Part shown: positions 36,058 through 47,473 of the stretch, piece by piece | Numbering within the stretch: the stretch's first letter is position 1 | How the letters are laid out: every line of letters begins with the position of its first letter | Origin: Cokeromyces recurvatus | Lineage: Eukaryota > Mucoromycota > Mucoromycetes > Mucorales > Mucoraceae | Direction of reading: 5' to 3' | Length of the DNA: 64,000 bases | Assembly: GCF_025118155.1 (NCBI RefSeq) | Contig: NW_026251398.1 | Span: 1-64,000, forward strand | Position numbers and translations under genes: made by a program | The notes under the pieces: generated by a model | Told to the model about the DNA's origin: nothing | The model's database searches: none | What the model saw: only the letters and a program-made list of their open reading frames with translations

Positions 36058-37973
36058 TTAAAACATTTCATCGAAAATTTTCTTGTCTAATTTTCCTTTT
36101 TTCATCTTTTTAAACATTCTTTCTTCTTCTGCTAACTCTTCCCAATCATCATCATCTTCTTCTTCTTCTTCTAATTGTCTTTTCTTCTTTTGTTCAATTT
36201 CTAGTTGTGCTTGTTTCTTTAGGTATTCTTTTTTAGCTTTCTTCTTTTCTTTACGCACTTGTCTACGTTCCTTTGCATCTATTTTCTCTGACCATGCTAC
36301 ATTTGCCTTTTTCTTTGGTGGTAGTGATGGTGGTTGTGATTGTTTTGATCTCTCTTTATATTCCTTTAATTCCTTTAATCGTTTTACTTCTCTTTGTTTA
36401 TCCATGTATTTAAATGTGTCCCAATTCATGTCTTCTTCTTCTATAAATGAGTTTACATAGTTGGCTTGACTCTGTTGTGCTTTTAATTCAGGCATCTTGG
36501 GTAACTTTAACAATCCAAATCCCATCGCTAATCGTCCTAAATCCAAATCCTTTACACGGAAGATATAGCTGGCTTCATGCTTTGTATAGGATCTTACCCA
36601 GGATACAAATGCCTTTAGTGCACGATCATGAAGATCACGATCTGTTTTCACAATCGATCTAATCTCCTTGATAAACTCGAGTAACCCTTCATCTTTCACT
36701 TCAATCGAGGTAGCTGTTCTTTCCTCCGAGTCAACAACTTGACTGTTATCAAAGGATGTCAAGTCAGGTAAAATGTACTGTCGTCGTTGGATGGGAATCT
36801 TTCTCAATCTGAGTAAATCCACATACATCTCCTCACGTCCTCGTACTAGAATAGCAGTCGCATGTCCCTTTCGACCGGCTCTACCCGCTCGACCACATCG
36901 ATGTGAAAACGCCTTGGGGTCCTGAGGTGGATCCAATTGAATGACATAATCCAGATCAGAGATATCAAGACCACGTGAAGCAACATCGGTACAGAGTAAG
37001 ACAGCTGGGATGGCAGGTGAAAGCTCAGTAAAGGACTTGTAGGTAGCTGATCGTCGTTTGGTATCCATTTGACCATGGAGTGAATGGAAAGAAAAGGATT
37101 TTAGACTTTGCATTCGACTCAAGATTTTATAAAAATAATCTACCATGGCACATGTAGCGAAATAGACAATGAATTTACGGGCTCCTGTCCCTTCCTCTGC
37201 TTCTTCATGTGCTAATTCACTTTGAAGGATACGGGTCATCAAAAGTAGTTTTTGATCTGCATCGCAAACAACGTAATCAATGTCTAGGGTGGTCGGTGTT
37301 CGCTGTACGTTCCCTTTATGAGCTAAATCTTCTACTTTCACTACAATACGTACAGGATTACGAAGACCTGCACGAACAAGTTCTGAGATGGCATCTGTCA
37401 TGGTGGCGGAAAATAAACCTGTACGACGTTGCTTGGGTAATTGTGCAATAATATGACTCAATTGCTTCGAAAATCCCATATCTAATAATCGATCTGCTTC
37501 ATCCATAACAAGTACTTCAAGTTCTTTTGTATTGACTAAACTACCCGTTTTCGTCAGCAATTCTTCTAATCGTCCAGGTGTACCAATCAAAATACGAGGA
37601 TGTTCGTTTTTAAATGAATGCATGTCTTCCGCTAATGAACTAGATCCACCAATATAAAGTCCTAATCCAATCTGATCTTTACGTTCATGATCATCTACAA
37701 AGGATTTGAAGACAGAATAAATTTGTTGAGCGAGTTCTCTTGTAGGTGTAATGACGATCGCTCCAATCTCATGATGCTTTAAAGCTTCCTCTCTACGAAG
37801 TAATTTTTCAAGGATAGGAATAACAAATGATAAGGTTTTCCCTGAACCCGTTACTGCTTCTACTACAACATCCTTATTTTTCATGAATAAAGGAATAGCA
37901 CCTGCTTGCACAGGTGTCATTGTTTCAAAACCTAATGAATCAATCGTTTCTAATCTATCATGTAAATTAATAA

Positions 37974-38012
<39 letters not shown>

Positions 38013-38106
38013 AAGTAGGTGATTAAACCAATGTAACTTACATTGATTCACTTAATGGAGTTTCAAGTGAGCGCCAAGATCCTGCAAGATTAGGAACTGC
38101 TGACAT
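36058..38106 (-). CDS. spb4: DEAD-box RNA helicase SPB4 (DDX55)
   Basis: Two exons: 38106-38042 (MSAVPNLAGSWRSLETPLSE) and 37954-36058, 653 residues. SPB4 remodels pre-60S ribosomal RNA in the nucleolus. Helicase motifs in order: F-E-MTPVQAGAIP (Q motif), AVTGSGKT (I), PTRELA (Ia), IGGSS, GTPGR (Ib), VMDEAD (II), SATMT (III), LCTDVASRGLDISDLDYVIQ (V), HRCGRAGRAGRKG (VI). The C-terminal part has FVSWVRSYTKHEASYIFRVK and LGRLAMGFGLLKLPKMPEL, the SPB4/DDX55 extension, then a Lys/Glu-rich coiled tail ending KGKLDKKIFDEMF. The intron has a 33-nt-plus T-run on the coding strand. Tail-to-tail with PSMG3. Confidence 0.96.
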
Positions 38107-38299
38107 TATTTATTAAAAATTAGAATAGCAACAGAGGGGAGGGGAGGGGGGAAAAAAAAGAGAGAGAGGAGAGAGAGAGAAAGGGAAAGAAGGTTTTTTT
38201 TTTTTTTTTTAAAGAAAAAAAAAACTCTTAATAATGCAAAGAAAGAATAAGCCACCACTATAAACTTATTTACAACTAACTACTGCCTTAACCGGAGTT

Positions 38300-39163
38300 T
38301 TAAATGACCTGAAAATAAAAATGATAAATAACAGAAGGTAAAGGTACACGATGATCAATCACCAAGCCATAGGGCAATACATGATGAAATGACCTTTGTA
38401 AGTTATTCATCTTGTCAATAAAGTTTTTAACTATATTGACATAATGAATAACACTCAATTTTTCAAGTCCCTGTCGAGAAAGTTCGATAAAGCGTGCATA
38501 GATCTGACTCAAGAGATCATAGAGCTGACCCATATTTTCAATCTGACAGGCCTCGAGTTGTCGTTTAATTTCATCCTGTGTAGTCATTTGTCTGTTTGAG
38601 TTTTGAATGTGATCTGCAAGGCATTGACAAACATAATGAGCTTTACCATACAACATGAAAAAGTAATCACTAAATTCACCCTCTACTTCAACAAAGGGAG
38701 GCTGCATGGCTTCGTTCTTTTCGCTTGCGATAGACATCATACCAGATGGTCCTTGAGTCTCATTAGCTAGAGAAGATGGGGACAATGATATAGATTCTGT
38801 AGTACTAACTGCAGAAGCAGCAGCAGTAGCAAACTCTGGACCATCCTCCAGTGTAGATAACAAGATGGGATCTACTACATGATGCTCTATTTTTCGTTTT
38901 TTGCCCAGTTTAAGATGTGTCATAAGAGCCATTGAACTGATCTTGATATAATAACTCTTTGATTCTGTCTCTGTTAAAAAGACACCATGAAGACGAATCA
39001 AATCCCCTGCTCTTAATTGATTCCTTTTGATATACTCTAAATTTTCTTCTCTATGAACTTGACATTGAACTGAAATAGATGAAAGGGCTACGTTAAAGAT
39101 AGCCGTATCTTTATCAATGATTGGATCTGATGTAAGATGTGTCTCGGTATAAATGACTGTCAT
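38300..39163 (-). CDS. Unknown protein, possible N-terminal OB-like domain
   Basis: Single exon, 287 residues from the ATG at 39163; a longer upstream frame only reads through a GAA repeat and a T-run, so it is rejected. Residues 1-85 alternate short strands (AIFNVALSSISVQCQVHR, AGDLIRLHGVFLTETESKSY, YIKISSMALMTHL) in a way that suggests an OB-fold, the kind seen in single-strand DNA- or RNA-binding proteins; this is inference from pattern only. The middle is a Ser/Ala-rich linker (about 105-160). The C-terminal half looks helical (FMLYGKAHYVCQCLADHI, RQLEACQIENMGQLYDLL). The very end (HFYFQVI) overlaps a T-rich AG that could be a splice acceptor, so the last residues are uncertain. Family not recognised. 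Confidence 0.6.
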   Translation of the reverse strand: MTVIYTETHLTSDPIIDKDTAIFNVALSSISVQCQVHREENLEYIKRNQLRAGDLIRLHGVFLTETESKSYYIKISSMALMTHLKLGKKRKIEHHVVDPILLSTLEDGPEFATAAASAVSTTESISLSPSSLANETQGPSGMMSIASEKNEAMQPPFVEVEGEFSDYFFMLYGKAHYVCQCLADHIQNSNRQMTTQDEIKRQLEACQIENMGQLYDLLSQIYARFIELSRQGLEKLSVIHYVNIVKNFIDKMNNLQRSFHHVLPYGLVIDHRVPLPSVIYHFYFQVI

Positions 39164-39177
39164 CGTTAAAAAAAAAA

Positions 39178-39199
39178 GAAGAAGAAGAAGAAGAAGAAG
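39178..39199 (+). repeat. (AGA)n microsatellite
   Basis: Triplet repeat immediately upstream (minus-strand 5' leader) of the 38300-39163 gene. Confidence 0.85.
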
Positions 39200-39294
39200 T
39201 AGGATAAAAGCTTTATAGTTATTTATTACGAAGAGAGAATTAAAAAAGTAGAATGTTTTTTTTTTCATTTCCCTGATTTAAAGAACAAAGAAAC

Positions 39295-39297
<3 letters not shown>

Positions 39298-39347
<50 letters not shown>
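39298..39347 (+). repeat. Poly-T run of 50 nt
   Basis: Lies 18 nt past the stop codon of the ABCD transporter gene, so it is a poly-A run in the sense of both flanking minus-strand genes. Confidence 0.9.
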
Positions 39348-39350
<3 letters not shown>

Positions 39351-39365
39351 ATTACTATTGTTATT

Positions 39366-40579
39366 TTATTTGAGTTCAGATAATTCTTGAATTCGAGCTT
39401 GGATTTTAGGTACATCAAGTAATTTTGCTTCAATCTAAGAATAATAATACAAATGAATGAGTCTATTCGATTATAAATTATTCTTTAATTTTTTTTTTAC
39501 AGCATTCTTTTCTTCTTGAAGAGCTAATCTCTTTTGAGCATCTAGTTTAGTAAAGATATAACCTCCTTGTCCATCATATTGCAGTATAAAGTTATGATAT
39601 TTCCAAAGTGAAGGACGGTGAGAGACAGTTAAAAGAGAAATTCCGAGGGCAGTAGCATGAGTGTACATAATCTTTTCGATATCCATACTTACTGCACTTG
39701 TACATTCATCCAGAATAGCATAGCGAGGTGAATGATAGAATAATCTAGCCATAGCAATCTAAAAAAAAAGGAATAAGTCTCTTTCTATATACATATATGT
39801 ATATATTTATGTCTATTGTTTTGTTTTCGTTCTTACACGCTGTTTATCTCCACCTGATAATGCAATGGTCCATTCTTTTTCTGTATCCCATCCACCTTCT
39901 CTTTCGACAATATGCTCAATTTGAACAATCTTCAAGATATCTAATAATTGGGCATCACTTATATTTTTCTTTTTCATATCTTCCATTGTATCAGGATATA
40001 AAATTCTATATAAATGAATTAAAACGTGTACGATAGTAAATAAAGCATAATAATCCACTTTACTGATCCCTAAATGTACCCAATGAAAGATAGGGTCTTT
40101 GAGGAATATAAAATATATCTCGATGACTTGGACGATGAACAGTGCCTCCATAGACAGGCCACAATCCACCCAAGATACGAAACAACGATGATTTACCACA
40201 GCCATTAGGACCTACGATTAATAAATGCATCTATACGTCATAATATCATATGAGATGACTATGACTATTTTATATAGGAGGAATACCAAAAATTGGGAAA
40301 AAAAAAGGATACATATACATATTATTCTTACTTACACCAGGTTTCACATGAAAAGTTAATTGAGGTACAAGAACATCACCATTAGGACTCACGATAGGTA
40401 CATTTATAAATTCAATATTTTCACTTTCAATCACTTCTCCACGTCCCTTTAAAGTTTCTTTATTTAAATCGGTTGACATGGTTGAAACAAGATTCTTTTG
40501 ATATCTTCCTACTTTTACATCTTCAAATACCTCTAATAAATCATTTACCTAAATACCGTAATGTAAATAGAATAATTTA

Positions 40580-40619
<40 letters not shown>

Positions 40620-42011
40620 AGAGAGAGAGAAAGAGAGAAAGACTTACTCTGCTCGTGTAACCGGCTAATTCAGTAATCTCTTTATAAGCATACATGATAC
40701 GACCTACAGCATCAGATGAACTCATCAATAAACGACGATTTGTGACAAAGCCTTCTGTTCTTCCACCTACAGAAGACATGGTAGATATTCCGGGAATTTG
40801 AAAAAAGACAGGAACTGAACATAATATCAATCCACAGGCACCCCAAAAATACTTGATAATGAAATCCTCCAACATACCATAGGGGACACGTACACGAAAG
40901 ACACGATTCAGATGACGAATAAGTGAATGATAACTCTTGTCTAATTCCCTCTTTTCAATCCTTTGACCCTCCAAGAGCGCTACCTCCTCGGCGTTTTCCA
41001 TGAGACGTGAATGTCTAAATCTAAATTCACCCTCTAATCTTTGTTCCTCTGCAACCATCTTACCAAAGGAGGGAGTATATTTACGCATGATGGCAGATGA
41101 TATATGGATGATGACAGAACCCAGCAGGACACCTTCAAAGCCAACGTTCTTTGATAATTGATAGTTATAGATAAATACATCCAAGATAGGCTTGGCTAAA
41201 TTGGAATAAAGTTCAGCAAGTGAATTTGAGAACTTCATTGTATCGACAGTGATGCATTGATCGACATTCTTGATACGATCATCCAAGTTACCCACTGCAT
41301 AAAAGGTCATATCCTTTAAATATTTATCATGAATAAAAGTCGTAAGACGTGTACGAAATTGAATAGAAAGTTTACTTTGCAGATAACTAAGCATACTATT
41401 TGTATAAGTAGCAGGAATAGCTACCGTCATCCACCAAATGATACCCAAGATAAACTCCTTAAGTTGTCCTCTTACTAATGCACTTACAATTCTACCGTCC
41501 AAAGAAGCAATATAGACAGATAAAACAGTCCTAAAGACTAGTCATCATAATGATAAGATTATATACGCATCTATATATGTATATCTATCTTACCTAAAAA
41601 GCCTGAATGAATCACTAATAACCAAAACTCTTTTGATCGAATCCCAGGCATAACAATTTTTAATATTTTATAAAGATGCTTAAAAAATACAATATCCACC
41701 TAATATTTATTTATTAGAAGAAAAGAAAAGAAAAACATAGCCTTTCTTTCTTTCTTTTTATTTATTTATTTGTATTAATTTACTTGGACTTTTTCATTCT
41801 TCTTTTTTGTTATTGTTGTTGTTGTATTCTTCTTTTGAACTGCTTTAATTAATTTTTTCAAAGATAATAAAGAGCGCAAAAGAAAGATGATCAAGATGGA
41901 CTGATGAATCGTTGTACGATGTTTTCTATAGCTTTTTAATAATTGACTTAAATGAGGTAGTATAAACAAACCCCATTCTGATGATGCCAACTTGGAATAA
42001 ACTGCTGGCAT
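39366..42011 (-). CDS. Peroxisomal ABCD-family half ABC transporter (ALDP/PXA-like)
   Basis: Eight exons (42011-41784, 41699-41594, 41537-40648, 40548-40336, 40230-40064, 40005-39837, 39758-39501, 39434-39366), 699 residues, the usual length. One membrane domain comes before one nucleotide-binding domain. Family marks: [20 protein letters not shown]-type [20 protein letters not shown], and the EAA-like loop [21 protein letters not shown]: Walker [22 protein letters not shown]-loop [20 protein letters not shown], signature [15 protein letters not shown], Walker [13 protein letters not shown], and switch His in [18 protein letters not shown] proteins import very-long-chain or other acyl-CoA into peroxisomes for beta-oxidation and work as dimers. 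The signature has Asp where LSGGEKQR usually has Glu. A partner half-transporter is not in the window. Confidence 0.95.
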
Positions 42012-42045
42012 TTTAACAAAAGAAAAAAAAAAGTAAGGGAAAGGG

Positions 42046-42077
<32 letters not shown>

Positions 42078-42178
42078 TAAAATAAATTTACACTAGTGTT
42101 TTGCATGTGAAAATTGAATTTTATACATGTACCAAAAAAAGGGGGAAAAAAGAGAGGGGGGAGTGCATGAAATCATGC

Positions 42179-43720
42179 TTATTTAGAATTATTATTGACT
42201 ATTTCATTTACTTGTTCTTTATATTGATTTGGTATCCAATCTTTTAAGCATTTAAACGATTCTATAATCTAAATAAGGAATAACTTGTTTAGCTCTTATT
42301 TATGTGTGTGTGCGCATAGATAGTTTCTTACTTGATGTTCAAATTGTTCTTTATATTTAACTTCTTTATATCCATGATTCTCTTGACATATCTTCCAAGC
42401 TTCTAAAATACTTTCTACAATAATAGGCAATTGGTTTCCATAATCTGATTTCTTTTTAGGTGTCGTTAAAGCTAAACATGCATTAATTCTGACTTTAAAA
42501 TTCTTACAATGCAACAAAGCTTTGATTAAGGCTTGATAAAGTGGATTTGTCCAAGGATAGATGTCACCTATAGGGAAATAAGGATTCAACAGCATATTGC
42601 TTGCTGCATGTGATGCATTCCAACGTATCTTTAATGAAGTACCCGCTTCAATGTTCTTAACAAGTCCTTGCATAATTGCATTTCGAACTAAGGACATCAT
42701 ACGTGTATTCTCAAAATATTCTTTTGGTGTTATTCTTAACAAACTACCAATAGCTCGTACTGCATTTGAACGCAATTTTTCATTATCTACTGCTCCTGTG
42801 GTGACGATAGATAAGAGATCAATCCATTCTGTAGTTGACATGTATTCACGTAAATTGAAATCCGACTTTTCACTGTATATATAAAGAATTAAACATGAAG
42901 TGTGTTTTATATCTATCTATGTATATATACCTTTCTAAAACAAGGGCATCACACAAGTTGGCAATGGCCCAACTCGCTCTGATACGAACAAGGATAGCTT
43001 TATCTTCTTTTTGTGATAAAATTGATTTTGCCATATCTGATACAAACATAGGATCTTCTCTTAAAGAAGGAAATAAGATAAATATCCCGAGTGCTCTACA
43101 TGCTGCTCCTTTTACATGTATATTTTCATCTACAACAAGTGACAGTAGTAAAGTGATGATTAATCTTTGATGACGATACTAAATAAAAGTATATACATAT
43201 ACAAATCAGTCTTTTTTTTTTTCTCTCTTTTGCAACTATAAAATATATATATATATATATACATGTATATGCTAATCGTTTACATGAAATAATTCAAATG
43301 TCTCTTGTGGCATACTTGCAAAGCAATCACAAGCAGCTGCACGAATGAAAGGTTGCTCATGAATAGATGCTCTCTGTAAATAATCCTCTAAAATCATCTT
43401 CCACCATTCAATATCCTTTGATTGTTGTTCTTTAGTGACTGCAAAAGATTCAATGAATTTTAAACTCTCTGTAGTCAGTGGTAAAGTCTTGAAGGTATCA
43501 AGAAGTTTATACCATAACTCTGGCATGGTCTCTTGATAATAATTCTTTGTAAGTGTCGTACATGTATGCCATCCTTCCTTTTGTTCCTCACTATCATTTA
43601 ATGTCATTGCCTTTAATAATACATCATCAATAACATCCTTTTGCACAAGTGGTTTTAAATTGTCTTGTTGTGTTGTATTAAAAATAGACGTGATTACTTT
43701 TAATATTAAACAACGTAAAC

Positions 43721-43760
<40 letters not shown>

Positions 43761-45563
43761 TGATTAAGTAAGATAATAATTACAAGTTTTTTCTTTCATT
43801 TTTACTTTCTTCTTTCCAATGGTTTTTGACTGCATAATAAAGGGAAGGTAAATGAGATTTGGATAACCTTTCATAAGAACAGTTCTCAACAAGTAAATGA
43901 ATAGCTTGCATCATGGGTATCAATACTTGATTACACGTCTCCTTTTCCAAGGCATAAATAAATCCTTGATGTAGATCATGAATCATAGATCCAAGGTTTT
44001 CAGATAATGAAGTAAAAGATGATTTATGTTTTTGACTTTAATATTAGTTAGTAACTTGTGTATATGTAGACTGTCTATTGTTTTCCTTTTCCTTTTTCTC
44101 TCTTACCTTTCTAATGCTAGACTTAAATAGTTCTTTGAGCCATTCAACATCGCGATTAATGCATGGCAAACAGCAGATCGAACATGAATGATAGGATCAT
44201 ACAATAGAATGGTAAATAAAGAATAAGGTTGATTATCAGTTCTAAGGAAAGGTAATAATTTTCCTTCACTATTGGTGTTATTAGATAGAAAAATTGAAAA
44301 TGTATCGGGTAAGAACTTGCTCCAATGAGAATAAAGTACTTTAGGTGATGTAGTTGCAATAGCCGATAAACATAAAAGTGCATTAATTCTAATCTTTGTA
44401 TAATCTCTTTGTCGACGAGGTGATAGCTCAGGTGTCAGGGTAGGTGAGTCCGATAATTCTGATTCTGAACTAGTCACGAGTGACATGGATTTCATTTGAT
44501 AGCTTAATGAAGCTGTTGTCGTTCTCCAAGAAAAACTAGGTTTTGTTAAAGGAGTGGTTAGAAGCTTGTTTCTTCTAGTAGGCATCTTTGTAGATTGAAT
44601 ACTATAAGTGTGTACATTGACTTGCATAAAGATAAAGGTATGAATGATATCAATCATATCACATAAAGGATTGGTCACTAATGACTTGTCTTGAGAAAGT
44701 AAAAATTGAAGTGCTCTTAGAGTTGAACTTGCTATTTTACGTATCGATGCATCATCATTCAAGATATCCGTTGTCGGTGCTCTGACCAGAAGAGTTCCCT
44801 CTGATGTACGGTCTACTTTACAAAGATTACTTAATAAGCATGCATAAAATTCTTGAAAAAAGGCTTGTAGCTTTGTATTGCCTGCATTTGCACAAGCATT
44901 GCCAATACAATTAATCGCCATTCGACGGACTTGTAATGATGTATAAGAGGGATTTGCAAACCTCAAAAGTAGCGTGGATAGACGATTGGCAGAACGTTGA
45001 GTATGATTGGCTGTTTCAAATACGAGTGAACTCAAGGCTCTTAAAAGATCTACTTTATGATCGTCACTCAAATCGTTAGTATTGTCTAAACCTTCAAGTA
45101 AGTAATGAATAGTCATGTCGAACTGAGAAGAGCGAAAATTTGTAACTCGAATCTAACATAAATAAATAAATAAAAATACATGGAATTAGTGTCGTTTAAT
45201 TAAAAGTATTTGTAACTTGTCTTTTTTTTTTTTTTTTTTACTTGTTTTGAAAATTGTTTATACATGAATTGATAAAAGTAGCGAGAAAGTGTAGTTTCAT
45301 GACCTATTGATTTACAACCACTGACTATAATGTCAATAATTTGCTAAGAATACATATATAAGTGATGCCTTTTTTTTTTCCAAGAAAAAAAAGATTTTCA
45401 TTCTACTTACTTGATCAGAAACAGATTTGACATAGTTTATCGTTCCAAGTAGCTCTAATGTTGCAATAGGGCTTGATTCTTGTTGTAATGAATCTGGAAA
45501 AGCAATATTTCTATACTGATCAAGCAATGAATAGAAATGATCTAAATTTTTTGTACGAGCCAT
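42179..45563 (-). CDS. HEAT-repeat protein, HEATR6-like (DUF4042)
   Basis: About nine exons on the minus strand from MARTKNLDHFYSLLDQYRN (45563) to the stop at 42179. Longest exon, about 45153-44103, carries LSSLVFETANHTQRSANRLS, RRMAINCIGNACANAGNTKL and KIRINALLCLSAIATTSPKV, then SHWSKFLPDT and HVRSAVCHALIAMLNGSKNYL. That string of paired helices plus the YxxHWxxFLPD block matches HEATR6 and its DUF4042 segment. Later exons (43646-43272, about 43180-42935, 42884-42330 and 42270-42179) continue HEAT-type repeats (RWNASHAASNMLLNPYFPIG, FKVRINACLALTTP). The function is not established; HEAT solenoids are scaffolds. One intron (near 43715-43765) has a 37-nt T-run abutting its acceptor on the coding strand. 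An alternative non-ATG upstream extension was rejected. It is divergent from the F-box gene with 302 bp between starts. Confidence 0.85.
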
Positions 45564-45865
45564 CTTTACGAAAGAGCTAAACAAAACTGAAAAAAAAATC
45601 TGCTTTTTAAATATAAAAAAAAAAAAAAATAAATAATAATGATAATTTTTCTATTATAGCAAATTGGTTTCTTCTAATCCATGTAAAATGAAAGAGGAAG
45701 AAAAAAACTAAATATTAAAAGGACTAAAGTATACACACAAATGAACTATCTTCTGAGTTCAAACGGTTAAAAAATAAAAAATTATTAATTGTTACGTCTT
45801 TTTTTTTTTTTTTTTTTTTTATCCTTTCTTTAATAGACTTAAAATAGCAGATAATAGAGAATACA
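45564..45865. promoter_or_regulatory. Shared divergent promoter region
   Basis: Only 302 bp separate the starts of the HEATR6-like gene (minus) and the F-box gene (plus). It includes a 25-nt T-run (about 45798-45821). No clear TATA for either; a bidirectional promoter is inferred from geometry. Confidence 0.5.
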
Positions 45866-47326
45866 ATGACTTCGAATCAACAAGAAAAAGTTTTGGAAGA
45901 ATTCAGAAGAGAATGGCGTGAAGAAGTAAAAGAAAAACATAAACATGATAGTAAGTCTTTTATGACAACAAAAGATAATAAGGAGCCACTGCATAAACCA
46001 AGAGAAGAAGAATCAATGGTTAATTTGAATGAAAAAACTGAATCGTTAACGATTCAAACAAAAGAAGAAAATAATAAACCAGTTACAGCTATGGATCATT
46101 ATATAATTGCAATTGATAATGAAAGACAAGGAAAGATAGGGAAAGGTACTAAGGGAGAAGGTTATTATTGTATATTTATTATTCATGACATTTTTTAAAT
46201 TTACTATAAGCATTGGAAAGTTATCGTCGAGCATTTAAATTAGACGCCAATATTGACTTTGTATATAAAAACCATTACCAAACAACTATTTTACCAAAGA
46301 TTCAAGCAGAACAAGATCGACCTCAGAAGATAACAGATGAATTTAAGCATATTGTACCTATTGGTAAAGAATTTACAGCCCCTTCAGCTACTAGAAGAGA
46401 CCCTTTACAAGACTTAATTGAACAGTTTTTAAACGAAGAGAATGGAAGCTTAGATTATATACCAAATTTAGATTACAAGCCTGTATTGATAGCCAAATTA
46501 CCAAGTAATATACAGATAGGAATTAGGGTAACATTAGAACTAATATAGATCGATAGGTGAAATTATGTTGAATATAGTGCGTATATTGGTGTTGCATTCA
46601 GTTTCAACTATTCCCTATTTTGCACTTGTTTGTAAAAAATTCTTTTTATACAGTAGAGATCCTTCAGTATGGCAATATGCCTGTATACGATCCTTTAGAA
46701 AACCTACTATGACATTGGAACAATCACGACAATACCAAATGGAATATGTCAAGAACTACAACGGTCATTGGCTACGTATGTTCATTGATCGTCCACGTAT
46801 TCGATATGATGGAGTCTATATTTCTACATGTCATTATATTCGACCTGGTATATCAGAAACATCTTGGAATCAACCTATTCATTTTGTTACTTATTATCGC
46901 TATATTCGTTTCTTTCCTAATGGTAGAGTGCTAAAGCATGTAACAACGACTGAACCTGCTCATGTCGTTCGATTATTACAATCTGAATATAATAAGAAGC
47001 AATGTTTTCATGGTAAATTTAAGGTAGATGATGAGGGTCGTATCTCGATTGTTATGAAAGATTCTACTTTACCGAGAGAAACATTTTACTTGACATTAAA
47101 TATCAAGACGACACACCGAGGAAGACATAATAAATTAGTTTGGAATGAATACTACAGTACCTCGGACAGTTTAGAAGGAAGAGGAGACCATCATTATGAT
47201 TTAAAATTATTGAAATCTTATTTCTTCAGTCCAGTCAGAAGTTATAAAGTACAATATCCAAGTGAATTTGATAGTAGTAGTCCTTTTAATTTAGAAGATG
47301 ATCATGATGACTTGATGATCTTTTAA
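45866..47326 (+). CDS. F-box protein, FBXO9/HRT3-like
   Basis: Three exons: 45866-46145, 46211-46504, 46557-47326; 447 residues. The N-terminal third is charged and helical; ALESYRRAFKLDANIDFVYK is the single TPR-like repeat found before the F-box in FBXO9/Hrt3. The F-box is formed only by splicing a 52-nt intron: KLPSEIMLNIVRILVLHS followed by YFALVCKKFFLYSRDPSVWQ. Downstream come the conserved WLRMFIDRPRIRYDGVYIS, CHYIRPGISETSWNQPIHFV, TYYRYIRFFPNGRVLK and the FHGKFKVDDEGRISIVM beta segment. It should act as an SCF substrate adaptor through Skp1. A Lys/Glu-rich acidic end (LEDDHDDLMIF) closes the protein. Confidence 0.93.
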
Positions 47327-47334
47327 AAGACATG

Positions 47335-47473
47335 TATAGAGAGAGAGAGAGAGAGAGAAGCGGAGTTTAATTTAAAACATATAAAAAGTTTATATTTCCC
47401 CACATTCTTTTTTTTTTTTTTTTTTTTTTTTTGCTTTTGCTTTTGCTTTTGCTTTCTTGTTCAATTCTTTAAA
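47335..47473 (+). repeat. (GA)n, poly-T and TTTTGC repeats in a short intergenic gap
   Basis: Between the F-box and DUF4442 genes: (GA)n at about 47338-47358, a 24-nt T-run and three to four TTTTGC units just before the DUF4442 start. Confidence 0.8.

Noticed and set aside
36083..36460. Ser/Phe/Cys-rich plus-strand frame
   Set aside because: It is the complement of the Lys/Glu-rich tail of SPB4.
39163..39268. 35-residue N-terminal extension of the 38300-39163 gene
   Set aside because: It is encoded by the GAA repeat and T/A-runs; the ATG at 39163 is the natural start.
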